A program made the position numbers and the translations under genes. From the NCBI GenBank assembly GCA_035512695.1, contig DATKDL010000030.1, positions 1 through 18,688 on the forward strand: DNA of 18,688 nt, given 5' to 3'. Below the pieces are notes generated by a model. That model saw only the letters and a program-made list of their open reading frames with translations, searched no databases and had not been told where the DNA came from. Positions 1 to 6,171 of the stretch are shown piece by piece (within the stretch, counting starts at the first letter, position 1; every line of letters starts with the position of its first letter). The DNA comes from DATDOR01 sp035512695 (GTDB taxonomy: Bacteria > Chloroflexota > Anaerolineae > Anaerolineales > JABWBV01).

Positions 1-51
1 CTCCAGCGGAGCTGGAGCGGTCGCCCGTATCCCGGTTTTTCAATTTCAGAC

Positions 52-600
52 TCAGACAAACAGCGCAAACAAAACGGCCGCGACGATCAGCAGGAGAATG
101 CCCCCCGCACCTACCAGGCCCAGGAACAGCCATGGCGAAAACCCGGCTTCCTTCTTCCGGACGCCGTCCTGATCCGGCTGAACGCCGGCCACCGGCCCCA
201 CCAGGATCTGTGACCGCCCGATCGCGATCCGATCCCCCGGGTTGATCCAGGTCGGACCGGTGCACCGGGCGTCGTTGACATACGTCCCATTGATGCTGTC
301 CTGGTCGACGATGGCGAAGCCCTGGTCGTATTTATAGATCACGGCATGTAAACGGGAGATTTCGGCATCGAAAAGCTGAACCTCGTTCCCGTTCGCCCGG
401 CCCAGGCGCGCCACCGACCCGATCGGGAAACGCTGCCCGGCGCCCGGACCCGATAGGACCTCCAGCACAATCCGGCTGTGGATGTAGGTGGGTTCGTGTT
501 CGCCGGTTTCCGTTGGCACCAGTTGGCCGACCACCAGACCGCAGTTTCCGCAGAACTTGGCGCCGGGGACAATCGTCGACAGACAACGCACGCAATTCAT
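52..600 (-). CDS. Zinc-ribbon and FHA domain protein with C-terminal membrane anchor
   Basis: The 182-residue product begins with a zinc-ribbon (C3, C6, C17, C20). A forkhead-associated domain spans about residues 46-133 and keeps the family's key positions: R68 in LGR, S82 and H85 in SRLH, and N104 in INGT. A linker leads to one hydrophobic segment (about 157-182) that reaches the C-terminus, so the protein is probably tail-anchored with the FHA domain in the cytoplasm. FHA domains bind phosphothreonine peptides, so a Ser/Thr kinase partner is expected, but none lies in this window. The ATG start follows the lysyl-oxidase-like gene by 39 bases on the same strand, and no good Shine-Dalgarno site is visible. 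It is probably the last gene of a run with the MscS and lysyl-oxidase-like genes. The architecture is secure; the target is unknown. Confidence 0.88.
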   Translation of the reverse strand: MNCVRCLSTIVPGAKFCGNCGLVVGQLVPTETGEHEPTYIHSRIVLEVLSGPGAGQRFPIGSVARLGRANGNEVQLFDAEISRLHAVIYKYDQGFAIVDQDSINGTYVNDARCTGPTWINPGDRIAIGRSQILVGPVAGVQPDQDGVRKKEAGFSPWLFLGLVGAGGILLLIVAAVLFALFV

Positions 601-639
601 GGCAGAAAGATCATATCACGGGGCCGTGGTTATTAACGT

Positions 640-1491
640 TCATTCTTCGTGACCCGGGGGGGGCAGCGGCTGAACGTATCGTGCGCCCATCACGATCAGG
701 TTGTCTCCGTAGAGATAAAAGTAGACGAGCGAGCTGTTGTTGGTTTCGTCGAATTCGATAATGATGTTGTCCGGGTCGACGGTCGAACGGAGGGCGTAGA
801 GGCCATCGGGGAGATCCGAGATATCGACATACTGGCCGCCGATGTGGGCTTCGTACGTATCGGTCCAGCCGGACGAGATCCCCTGCCGGCGCCAGGCGCA
901 GCTGGTGTAGAACGGGTCGGAAACCTGCTCCTCGTCCAGGTCCGGGTGAGGATCGACGTCGATCAGGCAGTATCCGATCTTATCACTTGCGGCGACGATA
1001 TCTCCCAACCGGCCGGTTTCAGCGACGCTGAGCACTTCATACAGGCCGAAACCTTCCCAATGCCAGTGCCCGTGCGCTTCGTGGAAATCAAATATGCCCG
1101 CCTCTTGAAGGATCGGGTCGCCCTCCATCGTGGGGATATACTGCCGGACTCGGACCGTGTTGGGCAGCGCGAAGGCGGTGGCGTGCACGTCCAGATCGCC
1201 TGGTCCGCTGTTCCAGATCGTATTGGCGAACCGCAGCCGCCGGATCCCGCTGCCGGGAAACAGCTGGAGCTGCAGATCGACCGGCGGCAGGGTGCGCAGG
1301 TCCGGCAGGATCAAGACGGGTTCGGCGGGATTCGCAGGGTTCAAGCGGTGTTCGCCCTGGCGCGCGGCGGGTGGGACCACGCCCGCGGTGACCAGTTCAT
1401 CGATCTCGTCATTGGGAGTCGAAGCGGTGAGGAGCAGGAGGGAAAGGATCGCCAGGGAGATGCGGTTGAGCAAGGGATCACAATTTTCCAA
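640..1491 (-). CDS. Secreted lysyl-oxidase-like copper amine oxidase
   Basis: The product has 283 residues. An N-terminal hydrophobic stretch (about 11-23, ending near TAS) looks like a signal peptide with no lipobox cysteine, so export is likely. The middle matches the lysyl oxidase family: a copper-site cluster FHEAHGHWHW with H137, H140, H142 and H144, then K171 in SDKIGYCL and Y213 in DTYEAHI. These last two sit where animal lysyl oxidase has the lysine and tyrosine that form the lysyl tyrosylquinone cofactor. C175 and C198 may form a disulfide. Family members oxidise the epsilon-amino group of peptidyl lysine; the bacterial substrate is unknown. The chosen start is TTG, with GGAG eight bases upstream. 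The gene begins 23 bases after the MscS stop codon, suggesting co-transcription. Family assignment is strong; activity is inferred from residues. Confidence 0.87.
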   Translation of the reverse strand: MENCDPLLNRISLAILSLLLLTASTPNDEIDELVTAGVVPPAARQGEHRLNPANPAEPVLILPDLRTLPPVDLQLQLFPGSGIRRLRFANTIWNSGPGDLDVHATAFALPNTVRVRQYIPTMEGDPILQEAGIFDFHEAHGHWHWEGFGLYEVLSVAETGRLGDIVAASDKIGYCLIDVDPHPDLDEEQVSDPFYTSCAWRRQGISSGWTDTYEAHIGGQYVDISDLPDGLYALRSTVDPDNIIIEFDETNNSSLVYFYLYGDNLIVMGARYVQPLPPPGHEE

Positions 1492-1514
1492 GAGCCCCGC
1501 TCCGTAGTCCTCGT

Positions 1515-2420
1515 CTAGACGGCTGACTGCAGGCGCACATCGAGGGCCGGCGCCGCCACCAGCTCGAGGGTAGCCGAGGCCAGCATCACACGCTTTTCAG
1601 TTTCGGCGATAGCATCGAGAATGTACATAAAGAGTTCATCGTGGACGGAGCGGCGGTGTTTGACGTCCACCGGGTAGCGTAATGTGATCTGCATCCAGTT
1701 GTCGTTGGCGATCAGAAAGACGCGCGGTTCTACCGAGGCATGTTCGAGGGGATATTTGCGGCGCATCACGTCCCATTCCCGCGTCACATTTTCGATGGAA
1801 GCGCCAAGCACCGCATCGGCAGCCTTACGCATGATCTCGCGGGCCAGCTGATGATCGCTGCCATAGCGCACCGGGATGGAGATTTCGTCCCAAACAAAGG
1901 AAATTTCTTCAGTGTAGTTGAAGACCGGCTCCTTGAAAACAAAAGCGTTGGAGATGCGAACGATGCGCCCGTTGTACTGGTCGGCCTTGACCCACTCGCC
2001 GATCTCCATCAGTGTCGTTCGCAAAACCCCGATTTGAATGACATCGCCACGGATACCCCCCAACTGCACCCGGTCGCCAATAGCGTAAAATTGGCCGAAA
2101 GAGATCGCGATCCACCCGGCTAAACTGACGATCACTTCTTGCAGTGCAAAGGCAATCCCGGCACCGGCCACACCTAGCGTCACAGTCAAACCGGGAAGCT
2201 GGCCGCTGAAAATGATGAGCACTAGAGTCACCGCCGCCAGATAGCTCAGGAATCGGATACCCTGACTCACGCTGGAAGCCGTGCGCTTATCCAGGCTGTA
2301 GCGGGTAAGCCAGTGTTGCAGCCAGCGGGCCAACAAGCCGATGAAGAGAAAACCGATGACGAGCGTGATCAAACGGCCTACGAAAGGATCGAACAATAAG
2401 TCCATGATATTTTGAGGCAT
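1515..2420 (-). CDS. Small-conductance mechanosensitive channel (MscS family)
   Basis: The protein has about 301 residues from the ATG at 2420; a TTG at 2432 in the same frame would add four. Three hydrophobic segments lie in the first 120 residues. The third, a Gly/Ala-rich helix beginning near GVAGAGIAFALQ, is the pore-lining TM3 of MscS. A cytoplasmic beta domain follows (IGDRVQLGG, then RTTLMEIGEWVKADQYNGR, a variant of the usual MscS stretch), and then the alpha/beta C-terminal region. Such channels open under membrane tension and release solutes in osmotic downshift. The gene leads a tight minus-strand run with the lysyl-oxidase-like and FHA genes, and upstream a terminator separates it from the PRC-barrel gene. 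The DNA looks less GC-rich than the proBA region. Family confidence is high; the exact start is uncertain because no clear Shine-Dalgarno site decides it. Confidence 0.9.
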   Translation of the reverse strand: MPQNIMDLLFDPFVGRLITLVIGFLFIGLLARWLQHWLTRYSLDKRTASSVSQGIRFLSYLAAVTLVLIIFSGQLPGLTVTLGVAGAGIAFALQEVIVSLAGWIAISFGQFYAIGDRVQLGGIRGDVIQIGVLRTTLMEIGEWVKADQYNGRIVRISNAFVFKEPVFNYTEEISFVWDEISIPVRYGSDHQLAREIMRKAADAVLGASIENVTREWDVMRRKYPLEHASVEPRVFLIANDNWMQITLRYPVDVKHRRSVHDELFMYILDAIAETEKRVMLASATLELVAAPALDVRLQSAV

Positions 2421-2433
2421 GTAGCCATCCAAG

Positions 2434-2446
2434 AGTTCTAAGAACT
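2434..2446. promoter_or_regulatory. Short palindrome upstream of the MscS gene
   Basis: A 13-base inverted repeat, AGTTCT-A-AGAACT, lies just before the MscS start codon (ATG at 2420, or TTG at 2432). Its position would suit a repressor site or a 5'-UTR element. A repeat this short can occur by chance, and no known operator consensus is matched, so this is a weak call. Confidence 0.25.
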
Positions 2447-2484
2447 AATCCGAAAATTGGGGCCGCAAATTTGGATAGGTACTA

Positions 2485-2524
2485 AATCAAAACCTGCCTC
2501 CAACGGGTTGGCGTTGGAGGCAGG
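2485..2524 (-). terminator. Intrinsic terminator after the PRC-barrel gene
   Basis: A perfect 12-bp stem (arms 2493-2504 and 2513-2524) with an 8-base loop lies 24 bases beyond the PRC-barrel stop codon. Read on the minus strand, the second arm is followed at once by TTTTGATTT, a usable U-tract. This fits a rho-independent terminator that separates the PRC-barrel gene from the MscS run. Confidence 0.8.
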
Positions 2525-2548
2525 AAAAAGGCTGCGATTTCGGTTTTC

Positions 2549-3055
2549 TTAAACGGCGGCGGCCTCAGCATCTGCCAGGTCGGTCAACATAGGGCTATCC
2601 TTGCTTCCCACACCCGCGATTGCGCGGAGCGCAATCGCCTTGCGCTCCGCCAGAGGCCCTTGCACATAAACTGTTTGAAGCGTGAAGCCCAATACCCGCG
2701 CCTCGGCATCCAGCAGCACATCGCCCACTGTGCCGATCTTGGTCCCGCCTTCGGTCTGAATCTCGCGCCCGCGCAGATCGCTCAAGGTCACAAAAGTGTC
2801 TGCATCGGCAATGGTTTCCGGCCGCGCCACAGTGTCCGCGCCGGCAATCAACCAGGCATCCACGCCATAGACCTGAATGTCAGGGCGGGAAATCACCAAA
2901 TCTTTCCGAGTAAAAAGCCCACCCTCGCTGCCAGCCACAACCGCCGTCACCTTGGTCAGTTCGCTGTCGAAATACATATCTTTGACCTCGCCCAGCTTCT
3001 CGCCATTGGTAATACTGATGAGCAACTTACCCTGATGTTCTCCTGCACTAGTCAT
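2549..3055 (-). CDS. Tandem PRC-barrel domain protein
   Basis: The product has 168 residues and no signal peptide or membrane segment. It contains two PRC-barrel-like repeats, about 5-80 (GKLLISITNGEKLGEVKDMY) and 87-160 (VTLSDLRGREI, then TKIGTVGDVLLDAEARVLGF). Each has the typical pattern in which a 'set and keep property' strand pair precedes a D-x-E-x-x-x-V strand. PRC-barrel domains occur in photosynthetic reaction centre subunit H, in the ribosome maturation factor RimM and in many small stress-linked bacterial proteins. Here the partner cannot be told. The ATG start is well supported by GAGGAGG seven bases upstream on the minus strand. A promoter-like element lies about 110 bases before the start and a terminator follows the stop codon, so the gene is probably monocistronic. 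Its base composition resembles the MscS gene more than the other neighbours. Confidence 0.85.
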   Translation of the reverse strand: MTSAGEHQGKLLISITNGEKLGEVKDMYFDSELTKVTAVVAGSEGGLFTRKDLVISRPDIQVYGVDAWLIAGADTVARPETIADADTFVTLSDLRGREIQTEGGTKIGTVGDVLLDAEARVLGFTLQTVYVQGPLAERKAIALRAIAGVGSKDSPMLTDLADAEAAAV

Positions 3056-3165
3056 AGCCTAACCTCCTCGTTAAACTAAGCCGTTTTGGGAAACGCATCT
3101 GTTTCTTTGGAAATTGAGGCAAAAGAACAGATCAAAATCGTCATCCAATCGGTAGAGATATATAG

Positions 3166-3194
3166 ATTATAAAACCAAGAGCCAACCGGCACAA
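3166..3194 (-). promoter_or_regulatory. Candidate sigma-70-type promoter for the PRC-barrel gene
   Basis: Read on the minus strand, a perfect TATAAT (3166-3171) lies 17 bases after TTGTGC (3189-3194), which matches the -35 consensus in three of six positions. The predicted start near 3159 gives a 5' leader of about 100 bases before the ATG at 3055. The 212-base gap between the PRC-barrel gene and proB is AT-rich and shows nothing else convincing beyond the proB promoter on the other strand. Confidence 0.45.
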
Positions 3195-3230
3195 GCCCAG
3201 AAATCCAGGATGTGATTGACACGGATTTCC

Positions 3231-3259
3231 CTGAAATCGGTGGCCAATCGGTGTAAAAT
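3231..3259 (+). promoter_or_regulatory. Candidate proB promoter implying a leaderless mRNA
   Basis: CTGAAA (3231-3236) and TAAAAT (3254-3259) are separated by 17 bases. TAAAAT matches the -10 consensus in five of six positions and ends 8 bases before the proB ATG. A start site at the usual distance would fall on or next to the ATG. There is no Shine-Dalgarno site between the two, which fits leaderless initiation. A TTGACA at 3216-3221 is too far upstream to pair with this -10. Confidence 0.45.
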
Positions 3260-3267
3260 CGCCTCCG

Positions 3268-4368
3268 ATGTCCATCCTCGTCATCAAACTCGGTACCAGC
3301 ACGCTCACCGGTGGCACACCGAACCTCTCCCGACCGCGCATGGCCGACCTGGCCCGACAGATCGCGGAACTGCACCAGCGCGGTCGGCGGGTCGTCCTCG
3401 TCTCGTCCGGAGCGATTGCTGCAGGCCGTGAGCTGTTGGGCGACCCGGACCTGCCCAGGTCGATCCCCGCCAAGCAGATGCTGGCCGCCGTCGGGCAGCC
3501 GCGGCTGATGGAGCGCTGGACCGGTCTGTTCGGGATTTACGGCTTATTTGCCGCCCAGGTCCTGCTGACCCGGGCCGATCTGGACGCACGCCCCCGCTTT
3601 CTGAACGCCCGCAGCACCCTCTGGGCCCTCCTGGGCCGCGGCGTCCTGCCTGTCATCAACGAGAACGACACCGTCGCCACCGAAGAGATCCGCGTCGGCG
3701 ACAACGACAACCTGTCCGCCCTGGTCGCCAACCTGGTCCACGCAGACCGGCTGATCCTGCTGACGGACCGCGACGGCCTCTTCACGGCCGACCCGCACCG
3801 GGACCCGAACGCCGCCCTGATCGAGCGAGTCGATGGCGGTGAAATCCCGCCCGAGCTCTGGGCGGCGGCCGGCGGGAGCGGGCGGCTCGGGGTCGGAGGT
3901 ATGCGGACCAAGCTGGAAGCGGCCGAACTGGCCCGGCGGTCCGGCGCAAGCGTCGTGATCGCCCGAGGCGATCTCCCGGATGTCCTGCTCCGGCTGGATT
4001 CCGGGGAGCAGCTCGGCACCCTGTTCACACCGACCCTCTCGCCGCCCGAGAGTTTCAAACGCTTCGTCCTTTCCGGCGTCGCCGCCGGTGCGCTGACCGT
4101 CGACCGCGGCGCAGCGGAAGCTCTTCATCGCGGCGGGAGCCTGCTCCCGCCCGGGATCGTCCGCGTGGACGGCGTTTTCGGGCGCGGCGCAGCCGTGCGG
4201 GTGCTCGACCCACAAGGCGTCGAGATCGCCCGCGGTCTGGCCGGTTACACCGGCGAGGACTGCGCGCGGCTGGCCGGGCTGCAAAGCCGCGAGATCGAGG
4301 CGGCGCTGGGATACTATTACGGGGATGAAGTCATCCATAGGGATAATCTGGTTGTGTTGGCGAGGTAG
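3268..4368 (+). CDS. proB: Glutamate 5-kinase
   Basis: Glutamate 5-kinase phosphorylates L-glutamate with ATP to gamma-glutamyl phosphate, the first committed step of proline synthesis, in the cytoplasm. The 366-residue product matches the family length. An amino-acid-kinase domain (about 1-255) opens with SILVIKLGTSTLT, has VVLVSSGAIAAG near residues 43-54, the substrate-binding INENDTV (about 131-137) and VGDNDNLSALVA, and the ATP-site stretch GVGGMRTKLEAA. A C-terminal PUA domain (about 270-366) follows, as in E. coli ProB. The ATG start aligns with the conserved N-terminus and has no Shine-Dalgarno site; a -10-like TAAAAT lies 8 bases upstream. proA follows after 21 bases, so the two form an operon. 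ProB is commonly feedback-inhibited by proline, but that cannot be read from this sequence. Confidence 0.97.
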   Translation: MSILVIKLGTSTLTGGTPNLSRPRMADLARQIAELHQRGRRVVLVSSGAIAAGRELLGDPDLPRSIPAKQMLAAVGQPRLMERWTGLFGIYGLFAAQVLLTRADLDARPRFLNARSTLWALLGRGVLPVINENDTVATEEIRVGDNDNLSALVANLVHADRLILLTDRDGLFTADPHRDPNAALIERVDGGEIPPELWAAAGGSGRLGVGGMRTKLEAAELARRSGASVVIARGDLPDVLLRLDSGEQLGTLFTPTLSPPESFKRFVLSGVAAGALTVDRGAAEALHRGGSLLPPGIVRVDGVFGRGAAVRVLDPQGVEIARGLAGYTGEDCARLAGLQSREIEAALGYYYGDEVIHRDNLVVLAR

Positions 4369-4389
4369 TATTCCTCAGGAGAGTATCAG

Positions 4390-5640
4390 ATGGATTTGAG
4401 CAAGATCGGCATGAATGCCAGGAAAGCCTTTCTGGCCTCCGCCGCCTGCAGCCCCATGCAGCGGGTCAAAGCCGTCAACCGGATCGCCGCCGGCCTGGAA
4501 GTGGACCGCGCGGCGATCCGGGCGGCGAATGAACGCGACATCTCGGCCGCCCTGGAGGCGGGGCTGACCCCGGCCCTGGTCGACCGGCTGACCCTGACCG
4601 ACCGCCGGCTCGACGCCATGGCAGCCGATCTGCGTCGGCTGGCCGAACTGCCCGATCTCCTGGGCGAAACGATCGAAGCCCGCACCCTGCCGAACGGGCT
4701 GCGGGTCCGCAAGGTCCGTGTCCCGCTTGGAGTCATGGGCGTGATCTATGAGAGCCGCCCCAACGTGACCATCGATATCGCCGCCCTGGGCGTCAAGACC
4801 GGTAACGCCGCGATCCTGCGCGGCGGGAAAGAGACGATCCGCACCAATCGGGCGCTGATGGAAATCGTCCGGGGGGCGGTTCGGGCTGCCGGGCTGCCCG
4901 AACACACCGTCCAGTTCATCGACGACCCGGACCGGGCCCTGGTCGAAGCGCTGCTCCGCCTCAACCGCTACGTCGACTTCATCGTCCCGCGCGGCGGGAA
5001 TGCCCTGCACGAGTTCTGCCGGGAGCGGGCCACGATCCCCGTCATCACCGGTGGGATCGGGATCTGCCATCTCTTTGTCGATGAAACAGCCGACCGGCCC
5101 GCCTCTCTCCGGCTGATCCACAACGCCAAGACCCAGCGGCCGAGCGTCTGCAACGCCCTCGATACGCTGCTGGTCCACGAGCGGATCGCAGCGGAATTCC
5201 TTCCCCAGGTGGTCGAAGCCCTCACCCCCGCCGGCGTGAGCTTTCGTGCGGACCCGGGCGCGGCCGCTTTCGCCGCCGGGGAGGCCGTCTTCCCGGCCGG
5301 ACCGGATGATTTCGACACGGAATGGCTGTCGCTGGTCCTTGGGCTGAAGGTCGTTATGGGGCTGGAAGAGGCCGTCGAACACATCGCCCGGCACAGCACC
5401 CACCACTCGGATGGCATCCTGACCGCGGACGCCGGGAACGCGGCGCGGTTCGTGCAGGCGGTCGATTCCGCCGCCGTTTTCGTCAACGCCAGCACCCGTT
5501 TCAACGACGGGGCCCAGCTGGGCCTCGGTGCGGAGGTCGCCGTCAGCACCCAGCGGCTGCACGCCCGCGGCCCGATGGGCCTGCCCGAGCTCACGACCTA
5601 CAAATGGGTCGTTGAAGGCGATTACACCGTCCGAGACTGA
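4390..5640 (+). CDS. proA: Gamma-glutamyl phosphate reductase (glutamate-5-semialdehyde dehydrogenase)
   Basis: ProA reduces gamma-glutamyl phosphate with NADPH to glutamate-5-semialdehyde, which cyclises to pyrroline-5-carboxylate. The 416 residues give the normal family length and an aldehyde-dehydrogenase fold. Recognisable blocks are PLGVMGVIYESRPNVT (112-127), the cofactor-site GNAAILRGGKE (138-148), VPRGGNALHEF (199-209), and the catalytic cysteine C254 in RPSVCNALDTLLVH. The C-terminal part has NASTRFNDGAQLGLGAEVAVSTQ-type sequence typical of ProA. The ATG is preceded by AGGAG, about 9 bases upstream. It sits 21 bases after proB, and the unstable intermediate of the pathway makes co-expression sensible. 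The gluconokinase ATG follows directly after the TGA stop codon. No proC is present in the window. The long open frame on the opposite strand is a GC-composition shadow. Confidence 0.97.
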   Translation: MDLSKIGMNARKAFLASAACSPMQRVKAVNRIAAGLEVDRAAIRAANERDISAALEAGLTPALVDRLTLTDRRLDAMAADLRRLAELPDLLGETIEARTLPNGLRVRKVRVPLGVMGVIYESRPNVTIDIAALGVKTGNAAILRGGKETIRTNRALMEIVRGAVRAAGLPEHTVQFIDDPDRALVEALLRLNRYVDFIVPRGGNALHEFCRERATIPVITGGIGICHLFVDETADRPASLRLIHNAKTQRPSVCNALDTLLVHERIAAEFLPQVVEALTPAGVSFRADPGAAAFAAGEAVFPAGPDDFDTEWLSLVLGLKVVMGLEEAVEHIARHSTHHSDGILTADAGNAARFVQAVDSAAVFVNASTRFNDGAQLGLGAEVAVSTQRLHARGPMGLPELTTYKWVVEGDYTVRD

Positions 5641-6141
5641 ATGAAACCCTCCTGCTGGATCATCATGGGCGTCGCCGGCAGCGGCAAGACGACGGTCGGC
5701 CGCGCCCTGGCCGAACGATTGACCTGGCGGTTCATCGAGGGGGACGATTTCCACTCGCCGGGCAGCATCCGGAAAATGGCGCAAGGGATCCCGCTGACGG
5801 ATGCGGACCGGGGTGATTGGCTGGCGGGGATCCACGCCGCGATCCGGTCGGGGAGACCTGCAGTCGTCGCATGCTCCGCTTTGAAAGAGAAGTACCGGCG
5901 GATCCTCCGGGGCGATCTGGAAGGCGTCCGGTTCGCCTTTCTGAACGGAGATATCGACCTGTTTTACCAGCGGCTCTCCCGCCGGGAGGATCATTTCATG
6001 GGCGCCTCCATGCTGCGCAGCCAGTTCGAAGACCTGGAGATCCCGGCGCCGGAGGCTGCCGTCCACCTCGATGCCTCCCGGCCGGCGGACGAAAACGTGT
6101 CCGCATTGGCCCGGTTCACCCGCTCTCTGAATGTAAAGTAA
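5641..6141 (+). CDS. gntK: Gluconokinase (thermoresistant-type carbohydrate kinase)
   Basis: The enzyme phosphorylates D-gluconate with ATP to 6-phosphogluconate, feeding the pentose phosphate or Entner-Doudoroff routes. The 166 residues match GntK length. The Walker A motif is GVAGSGKT (10-17), followed by the family signature EGDDFHSPGSIRKMAQGIPLTD and then DRGDWLAGI. CSALKEKYRRILR is another GntK hallmark, and MGASMLRSQFEDLE ends the conserved core. The ATG is immediately next to the proA stop codon (TGAATG), with no Shine-Dalgarno site, so translation probably depends on ribosomes finishing proA. Placement in a proline operon is unexpected for a sugar-acid kinase. A link is unclear, although ADP-forming kinases and an NADPH supply from 6-phosphogluconate would suit ProA. 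The family is clear; the physiological substrate is inferred. Confidence 0.92.
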   Translation: MKPSCWIIMGVAGSGKTTVGRALAERLTWRFIEGDDFHSPGSIRKMAQGIPLTDADRGDWLAGIHAAIRSGRPAVVACSALKEKYRRILRGDLEGVRFAFLNGDIDLFYQRLSRREDHFMGASMLRSQFEDLEIPAPEAAVHLDASRPADENVSALARFTRSLNVK

Positions 6142-6159
6142 AATCCCCTCACACCACAC

Positions 6160-6165
6160 AAGGAG
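6160..6165 (+). promoter_or_regulatory. Strong ribosome binding site for the S9 peptidase gene
   Basis: AAGGAG lies 6 bases before the ATG at 6172. It is one of the few textbook Shine-Dalgarno sites in the window and fixes the start. The 30-base gap after gntK also contains TAAAAT at 6139-6144, but no matching -35 is visible. Confidence 0.7.
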
Positions 6166-6171
6166 ACGAAC

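Noticed and set aside
1..17. Hairpin CTCCAGC-GGA-GCTGGAG at the window edge
   Set aside because: A 7-bp stem cut by the window start, with no adjacent T-run in the direction of the FHA gene. Too little sequence to call a terminator.
3216..3221. TTGACA as the -35 of the proB promoter
   Set aside because: It is 32 bases from the only good -10 (3254), and nothing like a -10 lies 16 to 18 bases after it.
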